In this document: positions 36,513-45,392 of the stretch, in pieces
Numbering within the stretch: position 1 is the stretch's first letter
Layout of the letters: every line of letters starts with the position of its first letter
Assembly: GCA_016210005.1 (NCBI GenBank)
Contig: JACQVA010000097.1
Coordinates: 1 to 64,000, forward strand
DNA length: 64,000 nucleotides
Source: Deltaproteobacteria bacterium
Lineage (GTDB): Bacteria; Desulfobacterota; Binatia; HRBIN30; JACQVA1
Direction: 5' to 3'
Notes under the pieces: model-generated
Seen by the model: only the letters and a program-made list of their open reading frames with translations
The model's database searches: none
What the model was told of the DNA's origin: nothing
Position numbers and translations under genes: made by a program

Positions 36513-37364
36513 CTACTTGAAGGGCCGCGGTTGCCACCACGGATAGAACGGCGGCAGGTCGCGGCTGGGCTTCATGGTAAACGCGGGCGGACGTTTTTCG
36601 AGAAATGACTTCACCCCTTCCACCGCATCGGGCGAGCTGCCCATGAAGAAGATGCACTGCGAGTCGAGCTGGTGCGCGGCCATGGGGTGATCGGCCCCGA
36701 GCATGCGCCAGAGCATTTGGCGTGAAAGCGCCACCGACATTGCCGAAGTGGTGTCGGCGATCTCGCGGGCGAGGGCGTGAGCGGTGGGCAGCAGCGCTTC
36801 CGGTGCCAGTACGCGGCTCACGAGCCGAGCCTGCAGTGCTTCCGCGGCGTCGAAGACGCGCCCGCTGTACACCCACTCGGCCGCCTGGCTGATGCCGACG
36901 ATGCGCGGCAGGAAGTAGCTGCTGCATGCCTCCGGCACGATGCCGCGGCGGGCGAAAACGAAGCCGATGCGGGCGCTGCTGGCGGCCAGGCGGATGTCCA
37001 TCGGCAAGGTCATGGTGATGCCGACGCCGACGGCGGGCCCGTTGATGGCGGCGATAACGGGCTTGGTCGATTCGAAGATCCGCAAGCTCACCAGGCCGCC
37101 GCCGTCGCGGTGATCGGCAATGGTGTCGCGCGCGGTGTTGTCGAAGGTGTCGCCGCCAGTGCTGAGGTCGGCACCGGCACAGAAGGCGCGCCCGGCACCG
37201 GTGACGATGACTACCCGCACATCGTCGTCGCGATCGGCCCGCTCGAAGGCGTCGAGCAGCTCGCGGCACATGGTCGGGGTGAAGGCGTTGAGCTTGTCGG
37301 GCCGGTTCAGCGTGATGGTTAGAACGCGATCGGTGACCTCGTACCGGATTTGCTCGTATTGCAT
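36513..37364 (-). CDS. Enoyl-CoA hydratase/isomerase family protein
   Basis: A crotonase-fold enzyme, 283 residues. The oxyanion-hole segments are GAGRAFCAGADL (about 55-66) and GPAVGVGITMTLPMD (about 107-121), followed by IGFVFARRGIVPEACSSYFL with the acidic residue expected near the catalytic site. Crotonases hydrate enoyl-CoA or isomerise double bonds in fatty-acid or aromatic degradation; the substrate is not identifiable. ATG 37364 is chosen, as the upstream frame lacks family similarity. It is convergent with lspA and separated from the next minus-strand gene. Together with the acyl-CoA dehydrogenase at 58.4 kb it fits a beta-oxidising organism. Confidence 0.93.
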   Translation of the reverse strand: MQYEQIRYEVTDRVLTITLNRPDKLNAFTPTMCRELLDAFERADRDDDVRVVIVTGAGRAFCAGADLSTGGDTFDNTARDTIADHRDGGGLVSLRIFESTKPVIAAINGPAVGVGITMTLPMDIRLAASSARIGFVFARRGIVPEACSSYFLPRIVGISQAAEWVYSGRVFDAAEALQARLVSRVLAPEALLPTAHALAREIADTTSAMSVALSRQMLWRMLGADHPMAAHQLDSQCIFFMGSSPDAVEGVKSFLEKRPPAFTMKPSRDLPPFYPWWQPRPFK

Positions 37365-37453
37365 CTCAGCCCTCCGGCGTGTGGGCTTACTGCGGGTGCA
37401 ACCCGGCAGGCAACATGTCGGATGCAGTCGCCCAAGGCTGCTGGTGAGCGGCG

Positions 37454-37963
37454 TCACTTGATTACGACAAATCCGGTGTAGCCGGCTCCTGGTCCCTCGA
37501 TCAGCAGCTGGCGCTTGCAACTCCACCAGGGTGCGATGGGGGTGCCGTTGCTGGGCGAACTGGTTTTGAGATCGTCGCACTCGACCTTGGCGGCAGACCA
37601 CACGGAGGTGATCACCACCACCTCGCGGACGGCGGGAGTGAGCTTGAGTACGCACGGCTCGCTTCCGGGACAGGCCTCACCGACCGGCTTGCCCGTGGCC
37701 AGTAGCGCGGCCAAGTTGCGCAGCTCGACCGGCAGCGGCAGCGGATCGCGTAGCTCGACCGGCTGCGGGTCCCGCGTCTGCGTGCCCGCCTGCGGATTGA
37801 GCCGCAAACGGCGGCGCTCAGCGCGTTCGACGGCGCGCTGGGTTGCGCGGGCCTCAGGCTCAGGGACTTGCTCCTGAGCCAAGCCGGGAGGTGCAGCCAA
37901 CAACACACCGCCGACAGCCAAAAGCATCAAGGACGCGGCCGTATAATTAGCAAGTCTACCCAT
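37454..37963 (-). CDS. Secreted protein of unknown function
   Basis: 169 residues, unrecognised. It has a clear signal peptide (ASLMLLAVGGVLLAAPPGLA|QE), then a charged, Pro/Arg-rich segment and a compact C-terminal half containing Cys pairs (GEACPGSEPCVLKLTPA, KVECDDLK, WWSCKRQLLIEG) that may form disulfides. No catalytic motif is visible. It sits downstream of a strong hairpin that separates it from the beta-repeat protein gene. Confidence 0.7.
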   Translation of the reverse strand: MGRLANYTAASLMLLAVGGVLLAAPPGLAQEQVPEPEARATQRAVERAERRRLRLNPQAGTQTRDPQPVELRDPLPLPVELRNLAALLATGKPVGEACPGSEPCVLKLTPAVREVVVITSVWSAAKVECDDLKTSSPSNGTPIAPWWSCKRQLLIEGPGAGYTGFVVIK

Positions 37964-38015
37964 TGAAGCCCTCCGTGTGTCGAGTCCGCCGTCGCAAGCC
38001 CGTCCTACGGGCCCG

Positions 38016-38043
38016 CCCGCCCGTGCGCTTGCGCACGGGCGGG
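38016..38043. terminator. Perfect 13-bp hairpin, probable transcription terminator
   Basis: The arms cccgcccgtgcgc and gcgcacgggcggg flank a two-base tt loop. It lies in the 119-bp gap after the stop of the minus-strand beta-repeat protein, where its terminator would be expected. The stem is very GC-rich; a T run is missing on both sides, so termination may be Rho-assisted. Confidence 0.55.
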
Positions 38044-38082
38044 TGGGATGTCGCGGCTATCGGATGCAGATGCTGGGTGCGT

Positions 38083-39477
38083 TCAGCTGCACGCCGCCAT
38101 GGCCGTGGGAATGATGGTAGCGGCTGGGTTGACCGTGCCGTTCAAAGTTGGGCTATTGACGCAGGCGGCAGGTGTGTCGCACACGCCATCTGCGGGGGTG
38201 GTGTCGACACAACGGCAATAAATGAGGTTGCCGCCGTCGTCATCTGCGAGCATCGACGAACCCGCGTTGGCGGTAAAATTGTTGCGGTACCTGACGATGT
38301 TGGTGCCGGAGTCGAGATTGGTATTGCGCGTATCGAACACCCCGGAGTGCGTTACGCTGCAGCCGGACACCTCGACGGTGCCGTCCGAAGCATCGGTGCC
38401 ACTCGAGTCGGCTTCGAGTCGGCTGTTAGCCGTGACTAGGGCGGTGCAGCCGGAGCCCGCACCGGCATCGATGGTGATATCTCCGCCCCAAGCCATTTCA
38501 CCCTGACCCCCCACATCCATGTCACAGTCGACACTAGCGCCGCAGGTTGCCGTTATATCGATGTAGCCGCCGTCGCCACCACCGGAACCGCCGGTGGCGG
38601 TTATTGCGCTCACGGTGGCGCAGGAGAAGTAAGCTGCGTCGATGGAGATGTCACCGCCGTAGCCGCCATCGGTGCCGGCGCCATTGGCGTTGATGTCGCC
38701 GTTGATCGCGGCACTGCCCGCGGCGGTCAGGTCAATGGTGCCGCCGTCGCCTCCGGAAGCGCCCTTGGCTTGCATTCGTCTAGTGCTGGTGCCAACCGTA
38801 AGCGCGTCAGCCGAGTCGACGGTAATGTAACCGCCCCAGCCGTAGCTGCCACCGCCGTTCGTGGTGACGTTTCCAGTCAGGCTCACCGCGCCGGTTGTGC
38901 TGCTGATGTCTAGATTTCCCCCGTCACCACCATCGCCGCCATCGGCATGGACGGCACTGGTGCCGCTGACCGAAGAGCCGATAATGGCGATGTCGCCGGC
39001 GTAGCCGGCACTGTTGTCGGCATCGACATTCCTGCCATTCAGGGTGACGGCCCCACCCGCCGTGATGTCGGCCGAGCCGCCATCGCTCACGTCGATCGTG
39101 CCGGCGGAATTGCTGACGATGTTCGTCGTGACGTAGCCGGTGGTGGTGACGGTGATACACCCAGCTCGCGCCCTGAGCGTGCCCGAGACAATTAGGTTGG
39201 CGGCTTCGATGCTGAAGCAGCAGCCATCGGCTCTCAGTGTGGCGCTGGGGGCGATGGTGACGGTCTTGCTGCCGAAGTTGAGATCGCAAAGGCAGTCGAT
39301 GTAATGCGTCCCCGTAATCGTGCAGGGGTCGCCGCTACAGATGCTGGTGTCGCATTCGGCCAGGGCCGGGCCGGCGCTGGCGGCTAGCGCTAATGTACAG
39401 GCGGCGATGGTACGCCAGGCGCGGCCTGCGGTCTTGGTAATGCTCCGAGTGGTCCTTAGTTGACGATACGTCTTCAT
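38083..39477 (-). CDS. Secreted Gly/Asp-rich parallel-beta-helix-like protein
   Basis: 464 residues. A signal peptide (TIAACTLALAASAGPALA) is followed by a Cys-rich start (CDTSICSGDPC, CLCDLNF). There are then at least seven repeats of a gly-gly-asp-gly-gly-x-ile-asp-(ile/leu)-x pattern (GGDGGNLDISS, GGYGGDISIDAA, GGDGGYIDITATCG, AWGGDITIDAG), as expected of right-handed beta-helix or pectin-lyase-like folds. The C-terminus carries several Cys. The protein is likely exported to the surface. No lyase catalytic residues were recognised, so a structural or adhesive role is as likely as an enzymatic one. Confidence 0.75.
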   Translation of the reverse strand: MKTYRQLRTTRSITKTAGRAWRTIAACTLALAASAGPALAECDTSICSGDPCTITGTHYIDCLCDLNFGSKTVTIAPSATLRADGCCFSIEAANLIVSGTLRARAGCITVTTTGYVTTNIVSNSAGTIDVSDGGSADITAGGAVTLNGRNVDADNSAGYAGDIAIIGSSVSGTSAVHADGGDGGDGGNLDISSTTGAVSLTGNVTTNGGGSYGWGGYITVDSADALTVGTSTRRMQAKGASGGDGGTIDLTAAGSAAINGDINANGAGTDGGYGGDISIDAAYFSCATVSAITATGGSGGGDGGYIDITATCGASVDCDMDVGGQGEMAWGGDITIDAGAGSGCTALVTANSRLEADSSGTDASDGTVEVSGCSVTHSGVFDTRNTNLDSGTNIVRYRNNFTANAGSSMLADDDGGNLIYCRCVDTTPADGVCDTPAACVNSPTLNGTVNPAATIIPTAMAACS

Positions 39478-39669
39478 AGCGCCCCTCCAAGGCAGTTGGT
39501 CAGAATAACACTGAACTCACGAGTCGAGTTGTGAATTGGCCTCTTGTCGCGCCCGCCTCACATTGCGATCACCCCCTTGCCATCAGATGTTGCGTTGTGC
39601 GCTGTGCTATGCGATCTTGCAAAGTATCTTGGACGAAAGACCGGGTCGTCAACAGGCCGATGATGTCAT

Positions 39670-39718
39670 TGACGTAGTTGACTCAGTAAGTCGGAACATA
39701 CTGACGTAGTATTCTCAG
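39670..39718 (+). promoter_or_regulatory. Pair of 17-bp direct repeats before the orphan zinc-ribbon gene
   Basis: tgacgtagttgactcag (39670-39686) and tgacgtagtattctcag (39702-39718) agree at 14 of 17 positions and start 32 bp apart (three helical turns). The second ends 18 bp before the ATG at 39737. The surrounding 39478-39736 stretch is AT-richer than the rest of the window and contains no gene. It could be an operator, or the left end of an old insertion sequence. Confidence 0.4.
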
Positions 39719-39736
39719 AACGAGCGAGGCGCGGGT

Positions 39737-40156
39737 ATGCCGGAGATGGTGGGCACTGGTAGTCAGCCACAAGACCTGGCCCGAGCGCTGCGCTACTTCG
39801 CCGATCCGCAGGCGTGCGCGCGTATGGTGGCAAAGGTTCGCTGGCCGGGGGGCGTGACCTGCCCGCAGTGCGGCGGTAAGCGGGTACGCTTCATAGCCAC
39901 GCGTTGCCTGTGGGAATGCGCCACCAAGCATGAGAAGCGGCAGTTCTCCGTCCGCGTTGGGACAATCTTCGAGGACAGCGCCGTCGGGCTGAACAAGTGG
40001 CTGGCAGTGATCTGGATGCTGGCCAACGGTAGAACGCGCATCAGCTCGCGGCAGGTCCAGCGAGTGCTGGGGGTGAGCCAGAAGACCGCGTGGTTCATGT
40101 TGCGGCGGCTGTGGTTAGCGCTGGAATTGGGCGGTGCCGCCGGCGCCGAGGGTTAG
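39737..40156 (+). CDS. Orphan IS1595-type transposase N-terminal (zinc-ribbon) protein
   Basis: 139 residues matching only the N-terminal third of IS1595/ISXO2-like transposases. A zinc ribbon (CPQCGG...CLWECATK) is followed by RQFSVRVGTIFEDSAVGLNKWL, WMLANGRTRISSRQVQRVLG and the helix-turn-helix segment VSQKTAWFMLRRLWLALE. The protein ends there in GGAAGAEG. The DDE catalytic domain (roughly 150 further residues) is missing, so it cannot transpose by itself. It is either a remnant or a domesticated DNA-binding protein. A small gene follows 47 bp downstream on the same strand. Confidence 0.85.
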   Translation: MPEMVGTGSQPQDLARALRYFADPQACARMVAKVRWPGGVTCPQCGGKRVRFIATRCLWECATKHEKRQFSVRVGTIFEDSAVGLNKWLAVIWMLANGRTRISSRQVQRVLGVSQKTAWFMLRRLWLALELGGAAGAEG

Positions 40157-40203
40157 CCGGCCGCGGGCGCGGCCGCAGGATCGCGTTAGGAAAAGGGGGG
40201 TGC

Positions 40204-40377
40204 ATGGCAGGCGAGGAGCAAGGCCATTCGAGCGAGCCGGTTACGTTTCAGCGATTCGAGGCTCTGCTGAAGCGGCTGATAGCGGTGCCGAAGCGGGAAT
40301 TGGATCGGCGCATCGCTGCCTATCGGACGCCGCGAAAGCAGAAACAGGACTGGCAGCGAGAGAAGTCCAGCCAGTAA
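40204..40377 (+). CDS. Small IS1595-associated protein (FEALLKRLIAVPKRELDRR type)
   Basis: 57 residues, start ATG 40204. The core RFEALLKRLIAVPKRELDRR resembles short proteins frequently found beside orphan IS1595 zinc-ribbon genes; their role is unknown. Charged, helical and without membrane or export signals. It reads as the second gene of a two-gene unit with the zinc-ribbon protein. The family link is from memory of similar pairs and has not been checked. Confidence 0.55.
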   Translation: MAGEEQGHSSEPVTFQRFEALLKRLIAVPKRELDRRIAAYRTPRKQKQDWQREKSSQ

Positions 40378-40475
40378 CGGCTCGCCCAGCTGTGGGCTAC
40401 CTTCGGATAGGGTAGCTTGATTCTGGCTGGTACCAACGCTGAAACGGGCTAAGGTGTCGGACGCAGAGAACCAAA

Positions 40476-41171
40476 ATGAACCGAATGCGGAGCGACTTCC
40501 ACCAGCCGAGGATGCCGGCGCCGGAAGAGGCGCATCCGGGCCGCACGGCCCGGATGCCGGTGCCGGCGACTCATTTCGTTACCGGTGCGCGCCTCGAGCC
40601 GCCGTTTCCCGAGGGCAGCGCGCTGGCGTTGTTCGGCATGGGCTGCTTCTGGGGCGCCGAGCACAAGTTCTGGACGGTTGCGGGTGTGTACACGACCGCT
40701 GTCGGTTATGCCGGTGGCTACACTCCCAATCCGACCTATCGGGAGGTGTGCACAGGTTTCACCGGCCATAACGAAGTGGTGCGGATCGTTTTCGACCCGG
40801 CTGTGGTCGATTACCTGACGTTGCTGAAGGTCTTCTGGGAGAGCCACGACCCGACGCAGGGGATGCGCCAGGGCAACGATGTCGGCACCCAGTATCGCTC
40901 GGGGATCTACTACTACGACGGGGCACAGCGAGAAGCGGCGCAAGCCTCACGTGACGCGTACCAGCGCAGGCTGAGCGCCGCTGGTTACGGGCGGATCACG
41001 ACGGAGATCCTGCCGGTGCCCGAGTTCTACTACGCCGAGGCGTACCACCAGCAGTATCTGGCCAAGAATCCGGCCGGCTACTGCGGCCTCGGCGGTACCG
41101 GAGTCACTTGCCCGATCGGAGCCGGAGTGGCGGGGCAGGCGAAACGTCAGTGCTCGGCCGGTGAGGCCTGA
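40476..41171 (+). CDS. msrA: Peptide methionine-S-sulfoxide reductase MsrA
   Basis: Repairs methionine S-sulfoxide in proteins. The 231-residue protein has the catalytic motif [13 protein letters not shown] with Cys57, then [23 protein letters not shown], a Glu/Asp/Tyr-containing active site ([20 protein letters not shown]), and a C-terminal Cys in GVTCP for recycling by thioredoxin. The N-terminal 45 residues extend beyond the core family. It is convergent with the Fe-S carrier gene, and the two coding ends overlap by 25 bp. Confidence 0.96.
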   Translation: MNRMRSDFHQPRMPAPEEAHPGRTARMPVPATHFVTGARLEPPFPEGSALALFGMGCFWGAEHKFWTVAGVYTTAVGYAGGYTPNPTYREVCTGFTGHNEVVRIVFDPAVVDYLTLLKVFWESHDPTQGMRQGNDVGTQYRSGIYYYDGAQREAAQASRDAYQRRLSAAGYGRITTEILPVPEFYYAEAYHQQYLAKNPAGYCGLGGTGVTCPIGAGVAGQAKRQCSAGEA

Positions 41172-41548
41172 GCTTCTTGCGACACGGAGAACGACGAGCC
41201 ACAGCCGCAAGTGCGCGTGGCGTTCGGGTTCACGAACTTGAACCCGGCCCCATGCAGGCCGCTGACGTAATCGATGGTGATGCCGGCGAGGTAGGGGACG
41301 CTCGTCGCGTCCACCAGCATGCGCACGCCATCCTGGTCGATCACCTGGTCGTCGGGCTTGGGCGCGTTATCGAAGTTGAGCGAGTACTGAAAGCCGGAGC
41401 AGCCGCCGCCGACCACGGCGACCCGAAGGGCGTAGTCCTGTGCGAGGCCTTCGCGGGCGATGGCCTCTCTCACCATCGCCACGGCTCGCTCGGTCAGGGT
41501 AACCGGCGCGCTGGCGCTGGCGGCTTCAGGCGGTGCGGCATGCTCCAT
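41147..41548 (-). CDS. erpA: A-type iron-sulfur cluster carrier protein (ErpA/IscA family)
   Basis: Delivers Fe-S clusters to target enzymes. The 133-residue protein has the three A-type ligand cysteines, C50 ([11 protein letters not shown]), C114 and C116 ([10 protein letters not shown]), in the expected spacing. ATG 41548 is chosen, behind an aagga ribosome site and an Ala-rich N-terminal extension of about 15 residues. It diverges from the gspC gene and converges on msrA. ErpA versus IscA cannot be separated by eye. Confidence 0.93.
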   Translation of the reverse strand: MEHAAPPEAASASAPVTLTERAVAMVREAIAREGLAQDYALRVAVVGGGCSGFQYSLNFDNAPKPDDQVIDQDGVRMLVDATSVPYLAGITIDYVSGLHGAGFKFVNPNATRTCGCGSSFSVSQEAQASPAEH

Positions 41549-41723
41549 AAGCTGATCCTTTGGCTGATCCTTCGTGCGCGGCCACGGGTGAAGATTCAAC
41601 AGCGTCGTTCGTCCACAGACCGTAGCCGCGAGATTCCGCTGTGTCAAGGCGATGTTGGACGCGAAACGCGCTTGCTTGAATTGACTGCCGGGTTTGGCTT
41701 ATACAGGCGCAACGCGGCCAATC

Positions 41724-42623
41724 ATGACGATCTCACCCCGATACCTCGTTCTTGCCAACCTCGTAGTGCTGGCGGCGATCGCGTATGCGGGGTCAGCGGT
41801 GGTTGGGACGGCGATCGCCTCCCGCCTCATCCCGGCACCGGCCGTGCATATCAGCGATGCCCCACCGCCGTTGGCGCGCGAGGGGCGCAAGCCCAACTCG
41901 TATTATGCCCTCATCAGCACCCGCGATATCTTCAACTCCACCAAGCCTGCGCCCGAGGTTCCCAAGGGCCCGCCACCGATAACCGAGCTGAAGGTTCGCT
42001 TGTGGGGAGTGGCGATCCACGCCGGCGGCAATTCCTCGTGCGTGATCGAGGACCTCAACACCCACCAGCAAAAGCTCTATAAAGTCGGCGACACGATCCA
42101 AGACGCCACCGTCAGCAGTGTGGAATGGGAACGAGTGATCCTGACCCGCGACGGGCGAGAGGAGATCCTGCAGATCACCCCCGACGCCCGCAAGCATGCA
42201 AGCCTGGTCGCCTCGGCCGTCGGGCACGGGGGGCCCGCTGCCCCTGCACCCGGAGCGGGCGCCGGTTCCAGGCCTGGGGACGATCGCATCCAGCTGGTCG
42301 GTGAGAACCAGTACGCCATCGATCGTAGTGAGGTCGACAGCGCGCTGGAAAACATGAGCCAGCTCTTCACCCAAGTCCGCGCCGTGCCGCACTTCGAGGG
42401 CGGCCGTTCCACCGGTTTCCGCCTGTTCGCCATCCGCCAAGACAGTCTGTTCGACAAGATCGGGCTCAAGAACGGCGACATCCTGCAGCGGATCAACGGT
42501 ATCGAGATCAACGATCCCGGCCGGGCGATGGGGTTGTTCCAGGAACTGCGCAACGAACGGGAAGTGACGGTCGACCTCGTGCGCAATAAAGAGCCCAAGA
42601 CCCTGAGCTACCAGTTCAGGTAG
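41724..42623 (+). CDS. gspC: Type II secretion protein GspC
   Basis: Inner-membrane linker of the T2SS that contacts the secretin. 299 residues: one N-terminal transmembrane segment (VLANLVVLAAIAYAGSAVVG), then the homology region (YYALISTRDIFNS, LWGVAIHAGGNSSCVIEDLN, YKVGDTIQDATV), a Pro/Ala/Gly linker, and a C-terminal PDZ domain (FRLFAIRQDSLFDKIGLKNG, DILQRINGIEINDPGRAM). ATG 41724 is preferred to the upstream ATG at 41694. First gene of the gsp operon. Confidence 0.95.
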   Translation: MTISPRYLVLANLVVLAAIAYAGSAVVGTAIASRLIPAPAVHISDAPPPLAREGRKPNSYYALISTRDIFNSTKPAPEVPKGPPPITELKVRLWGVAIHAGGNSSCVIEDLNTHQQKLYKVGDTIQDATVSSVEWERVILTRDGREEILQITPDARKHASLVASAVGHGGPAAPAPGAGAGSRPGDDRIQLVGENQYAIDRSEVDSALENMSQLFTQVRAVPHFEGGRSTGFRLFAIRQDSLFDKIGLKNGDILQRINGIEINDPGRAMGLFQELRNEREVTVDLVRNKEPKTLSYQFR

Positions 42624-42634
42624 CAGACTCGTCC

Positions 42635-45385
42635 ATGCGAGGAACTATGCCCCTAATGCGTCGTCCCGTCATTGTCCTAGCCGTGGTGATGGGCCTGTTG
42701 TGGAGCCTGCCCGCGGGCAGCCGTGCTCAAGAGGCCGAGGCGGAGGGCGATGAGAAGCAAATAACGATGGACTTTCAGGACGTCGATCTCGCCGTCCTGG
42801 TGAAGTTCATCAGCGACATCACCCACAAGAACTTCATCGTGGACGAGAAGGTCAAGGGCAAGATCACGATCATTTCGCCCTCGAAAATCAGCGTGGACGA
42901 GGCCTATTTGGTGTTCCAGTCGGTGTTGCAGGTGAAGGGATTCACCACAGTGCCGAGCGGAACGGTGATCAAGATCCTGCCGACCAAAGAGGCGAAGACC
43001 TCGACCTTGCGGACCATCGTGCCGAAGGGCGGTGTCTCACCCAGCGATGAGTTCATCACGCGCCTGATACCGCTCGAACACGTCGATGCCAACAACATGG
43101 TGAGCATCATGCAGCCCATGGTGTCGCCCGATGGCCTGCTGGCTGCCTACGCTCCGACGAACTCATTGATCCTCATCGACACCGCTGCCAACTCCGCCCG
43201 CCTACTGCGCATCCTGATCGAACTCGACGTCGAGGGGCGCGAGCGTGGGATCGAGGTGTTGCGGCTCAACTACGCTTTTGCCACCGAGATTGCCGCCACG
43301 CTGGCGCAGGTACTCGAGGAGGGGCAATCCCCGCAAGCAGGCGCCATGCCGCCGCCGGCCGCATCTCGGGCCGCCCGCGGCGGCGCCCCGGCTGCGGCTG
43401 GCGGGGCGGTTACCGGCGGGGTCACGCCGCAGCGCTCCTTCAAGATCATTCCGGACGAGCGCACCAACACGCTGATCGTCTTGGCCGGCCCGCTGGAAAT
43501 GCGCCGGATCAAGGACCTCGTAACGCGGCTGGACGTGCCGTTGCCGCTCGGGACCGGGCGCATTCACGTCTACTACCTCAAGTACGCCAACGCTTTCGAA
43601 CTCGTCGCTGTACTCGCCGATCTGATCGGCAGCGGTGGCGGTGGCGGTATGGGAGGCATGGGTGCGGGACTGCGCTCGCGTGGGATGCTCGGAGCAGCGG
43701 GCGGCATTCGGGGCGGACGAACAGGCCGCACCGGCATCGGCGGCGGGGGAGGTGGTTTTGGCGGGGGCTTCGGCGATGGCTTCGATGGCGGCGGCGGAAT
43801 GGGCGGTGGCTTCGCTGCCGGCTCGCTGCGCGGCGGCAGCCGCGGCGGCCGCTCGGGCTCCCGTGCCGGCCTGAGCGCTGCAACTGGCTTCGGCGGGGCA
43901 GCCGCGGGCTCTGGGGCCGCGGGCGGCATCGGCGGTGCCGGCAGCGCAGAAGCTGACGGCGTGCGCATTACGGCCGACCCGGCCACCAACGCCTTGATCG
44001 TCAACGCCTCGCCACAGGACTACGAGACGATCAAGGAAGTTATTGAGAAGCTCGATGTGCGCCGGCGCCAGGTATACGTCGAAGCCATCATTCTGGAGGT
44101 GCGCTTGAATAAAGCGCGGGACCTCGGCTTCGATTTCCAGGGCGGCGCCGGACTCGCCAAAGGCGTCGGCCTCGGCCGTATCAACCTCAGCGGTAACCTC
44201 AACCAAATGCTCACCAGCCCGGCCGGGCTCGATGGTCTGATCCTGGCCGCGGCCAGCAATCAGACGGTGCGCTTGCCCGACGGCAGTACGGTCCCGGCGC
44301 AGGTCGCTTTGTTCACCGCGCTGCAAAACGATAGCGACGTGAACATCCTGTCGGCTCCCAACCTGCTCACCACCGACAACCAAGAGGCCGAGATCGTCGT
44401 CGGCCAGAACTTACCCTTTGTCGCCAGCCGCTCGACCAGTGAGACCAACCTAGCCAACCAGTTCAATACCATCGAGCGGCGCGATGTCGGCATAACGCTG
44501 CGGATCACGCCGCAGATCTCCGAGGGTGGCACGGTGCGGCTCGACCTCTTCCAGGAAGTCTCGGCGGTGGTGCCGTCGGCCTCGGATGCCCAGGCCATCG
44601 CCCTTGGGCCCACCACCACGATTCGCTCGGCAACCACGACGGTGGTGGCGCGCGACAACCAGACCGTGGTGATCGGCGGCCTGATCTCCGACGACATGGA
44701 CAACAGCCACAGTCGGGTGCCGTTCCTCGGCGATATTCCCGTCTTGGGCAATCTCATGCGCAACACCAGCTCGCGCCGCGAGAAGATCAACCTGCTCATA
44801 TTCCTGACGCCGCATATCGTGCGCAGCGAAGAAGACCAGCGCCGCCTGTCGCTCGAACAGCGCGATCGCTTGAAAGCATTCATGGAAGAGCAGCGCATCC
44901 CGAACAAGCGCACCGAAGTGCTCGACCGGCCCTCGTGGGAGACCCTGCCGCCGCCGGCAAAGGGCGGCGAGAAGAGCGACGAGAACGGCTCCAACTCCAA
45001 TGGGCAGCCGCCCGCGGCGGGCTCCACCCCGCCGCTCAACGGCGCCGCCGTGGAGCCGCCTCGCTACGCGCTGCTGGCGAGCTTCTGGGAACACGGAAAG
45101 GCACCGGCAAGTCTGGCCGCTGCTAATGGCTTGGTGCCGCTGGCGCTGCCGGAGGACTCGGAGCTGCGTGGCCTGTTCGTCCGGGGCCAGGACGTCCGCT
45201 TTGAGAGCGACACCTACACCGCCTTCTTCCACTGCCTCGATACCTTTACCACCCAGGAGGAGGCATTGGTGGTTTACCCCGAAGGCCTGCGGGTGAGCGG
45301 CGAGCCGCGCGAGCTGCTACACTGGCGCGATCTCGCGAGTGACGCCTCGGCGCGCAACGCGCACTCGTGGACCGCGGCGCATTAA
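42635..45385 (+). CDS. gspD: Type II secretion secretin GspD with glycine-rich insertion and C-terminal extension
   Basis: Outer-membrane channel of the T2SS. 916 residues: signal peptide (VLAVVMGLLWSLPAGSRA), N0 domain (ITMDFQDVDLAVLVKFISDI, KNFIVDEKVKGKITI), N1-N3 domains, and a secretin core (about 480-735; VPFLGDIPVLGNLMRN). Between the N3 repeats, about 330-445, is a glycine-rich insertion of over 100 residues (runs of GGGG, GGMGGGF). After the usual secretin end there is a 150-residue acidic/Pro linker and an extra domain (RYALLASFWEHGKAPASLAA, FESDTYTAFFHCLDTFTT) not typical of GspD. Start 42635 or 42656. Confidence 0.95.
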   Translation: MRGTMPLMRRPVIVLAVVMGLLWSLPAGSRAQEAEAEGDEKQITMDFQDVDLAVLVKFISDITHKNFIVDEKVKGKITIISPSKISVDEAYLVFQSVLQVKGFTTVPSGTVIKILPTKEAKTSTLRTIVPKGGVSPSDEFITRLIPLEHVDANNMVSIMQPMVSPDGLLAAYAPTNSLILIDTAANSARLLRILIELDVEGRERGIEVLRLNYAFATEIAATLAQVLEEGQSPQAGAMPPPAASRAARGGAPAAAGGAVTGGVTPQRSFKIIPDERTNTLIVLAGPLEMRRIKDLVTRLDVPLPLGTGRIHVYYLKYANAFELVAVLADLIGSGGGGGMGGMGAGLRSRGMLGAAGGIRGGRTGRTGIGGGGGGFGGGFGDGFDGGGGMGGGFAAGSLRGGSRGGRSGSRAGLSAATGFGGAAAGSGAAGGIGGAGSAEADGVRITADPATNALIVNASPQDYETIKEVIEKLDVRRRQVYVEAIILEVRLNKARDLGFDFQGGAGLAKGVGLGRINLSGNLNQMLTSPAGLDGLILAAASNQTVRLPDGSTVPAQVALFTALQNDSDVNILSAPNLLTTDNQEAEIVVGQNLPFVASRSTSETNLANQFNTIERRDVGITLRITPQISEGGTVRLDLFQEVSAVVPSASDAQAIALGPTTTIRSATTTVVARDNQTVVIGGLISDDMDNSHSRVPFLGDIPVLGNLMRNTSSRREKINLLIFLTPHIVRSEEDQRRLSLEQRDRLKAFMEEQRIPNKRTEVLDRPSWETLPPPAKGGEKSDENGSNSNGQPPAAGSTPPLNGAAVEPPRYALLASFWEHGKAPASLAAANGLVPLALPEDSELRGLFVRGQDVRFESDTYTAFFHCLDTFTTQEEALVVYPEGLRVSGEPRELLHWRDLASDASARNAHSWTAAH

Positions 45386-45392
45386 ACACCCC

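Noticed and set aside
37381-37453. A small gene between the hydratase and the secreted protein
   Set aside because: No start with ribosome site and no conserved feature in the short gap.
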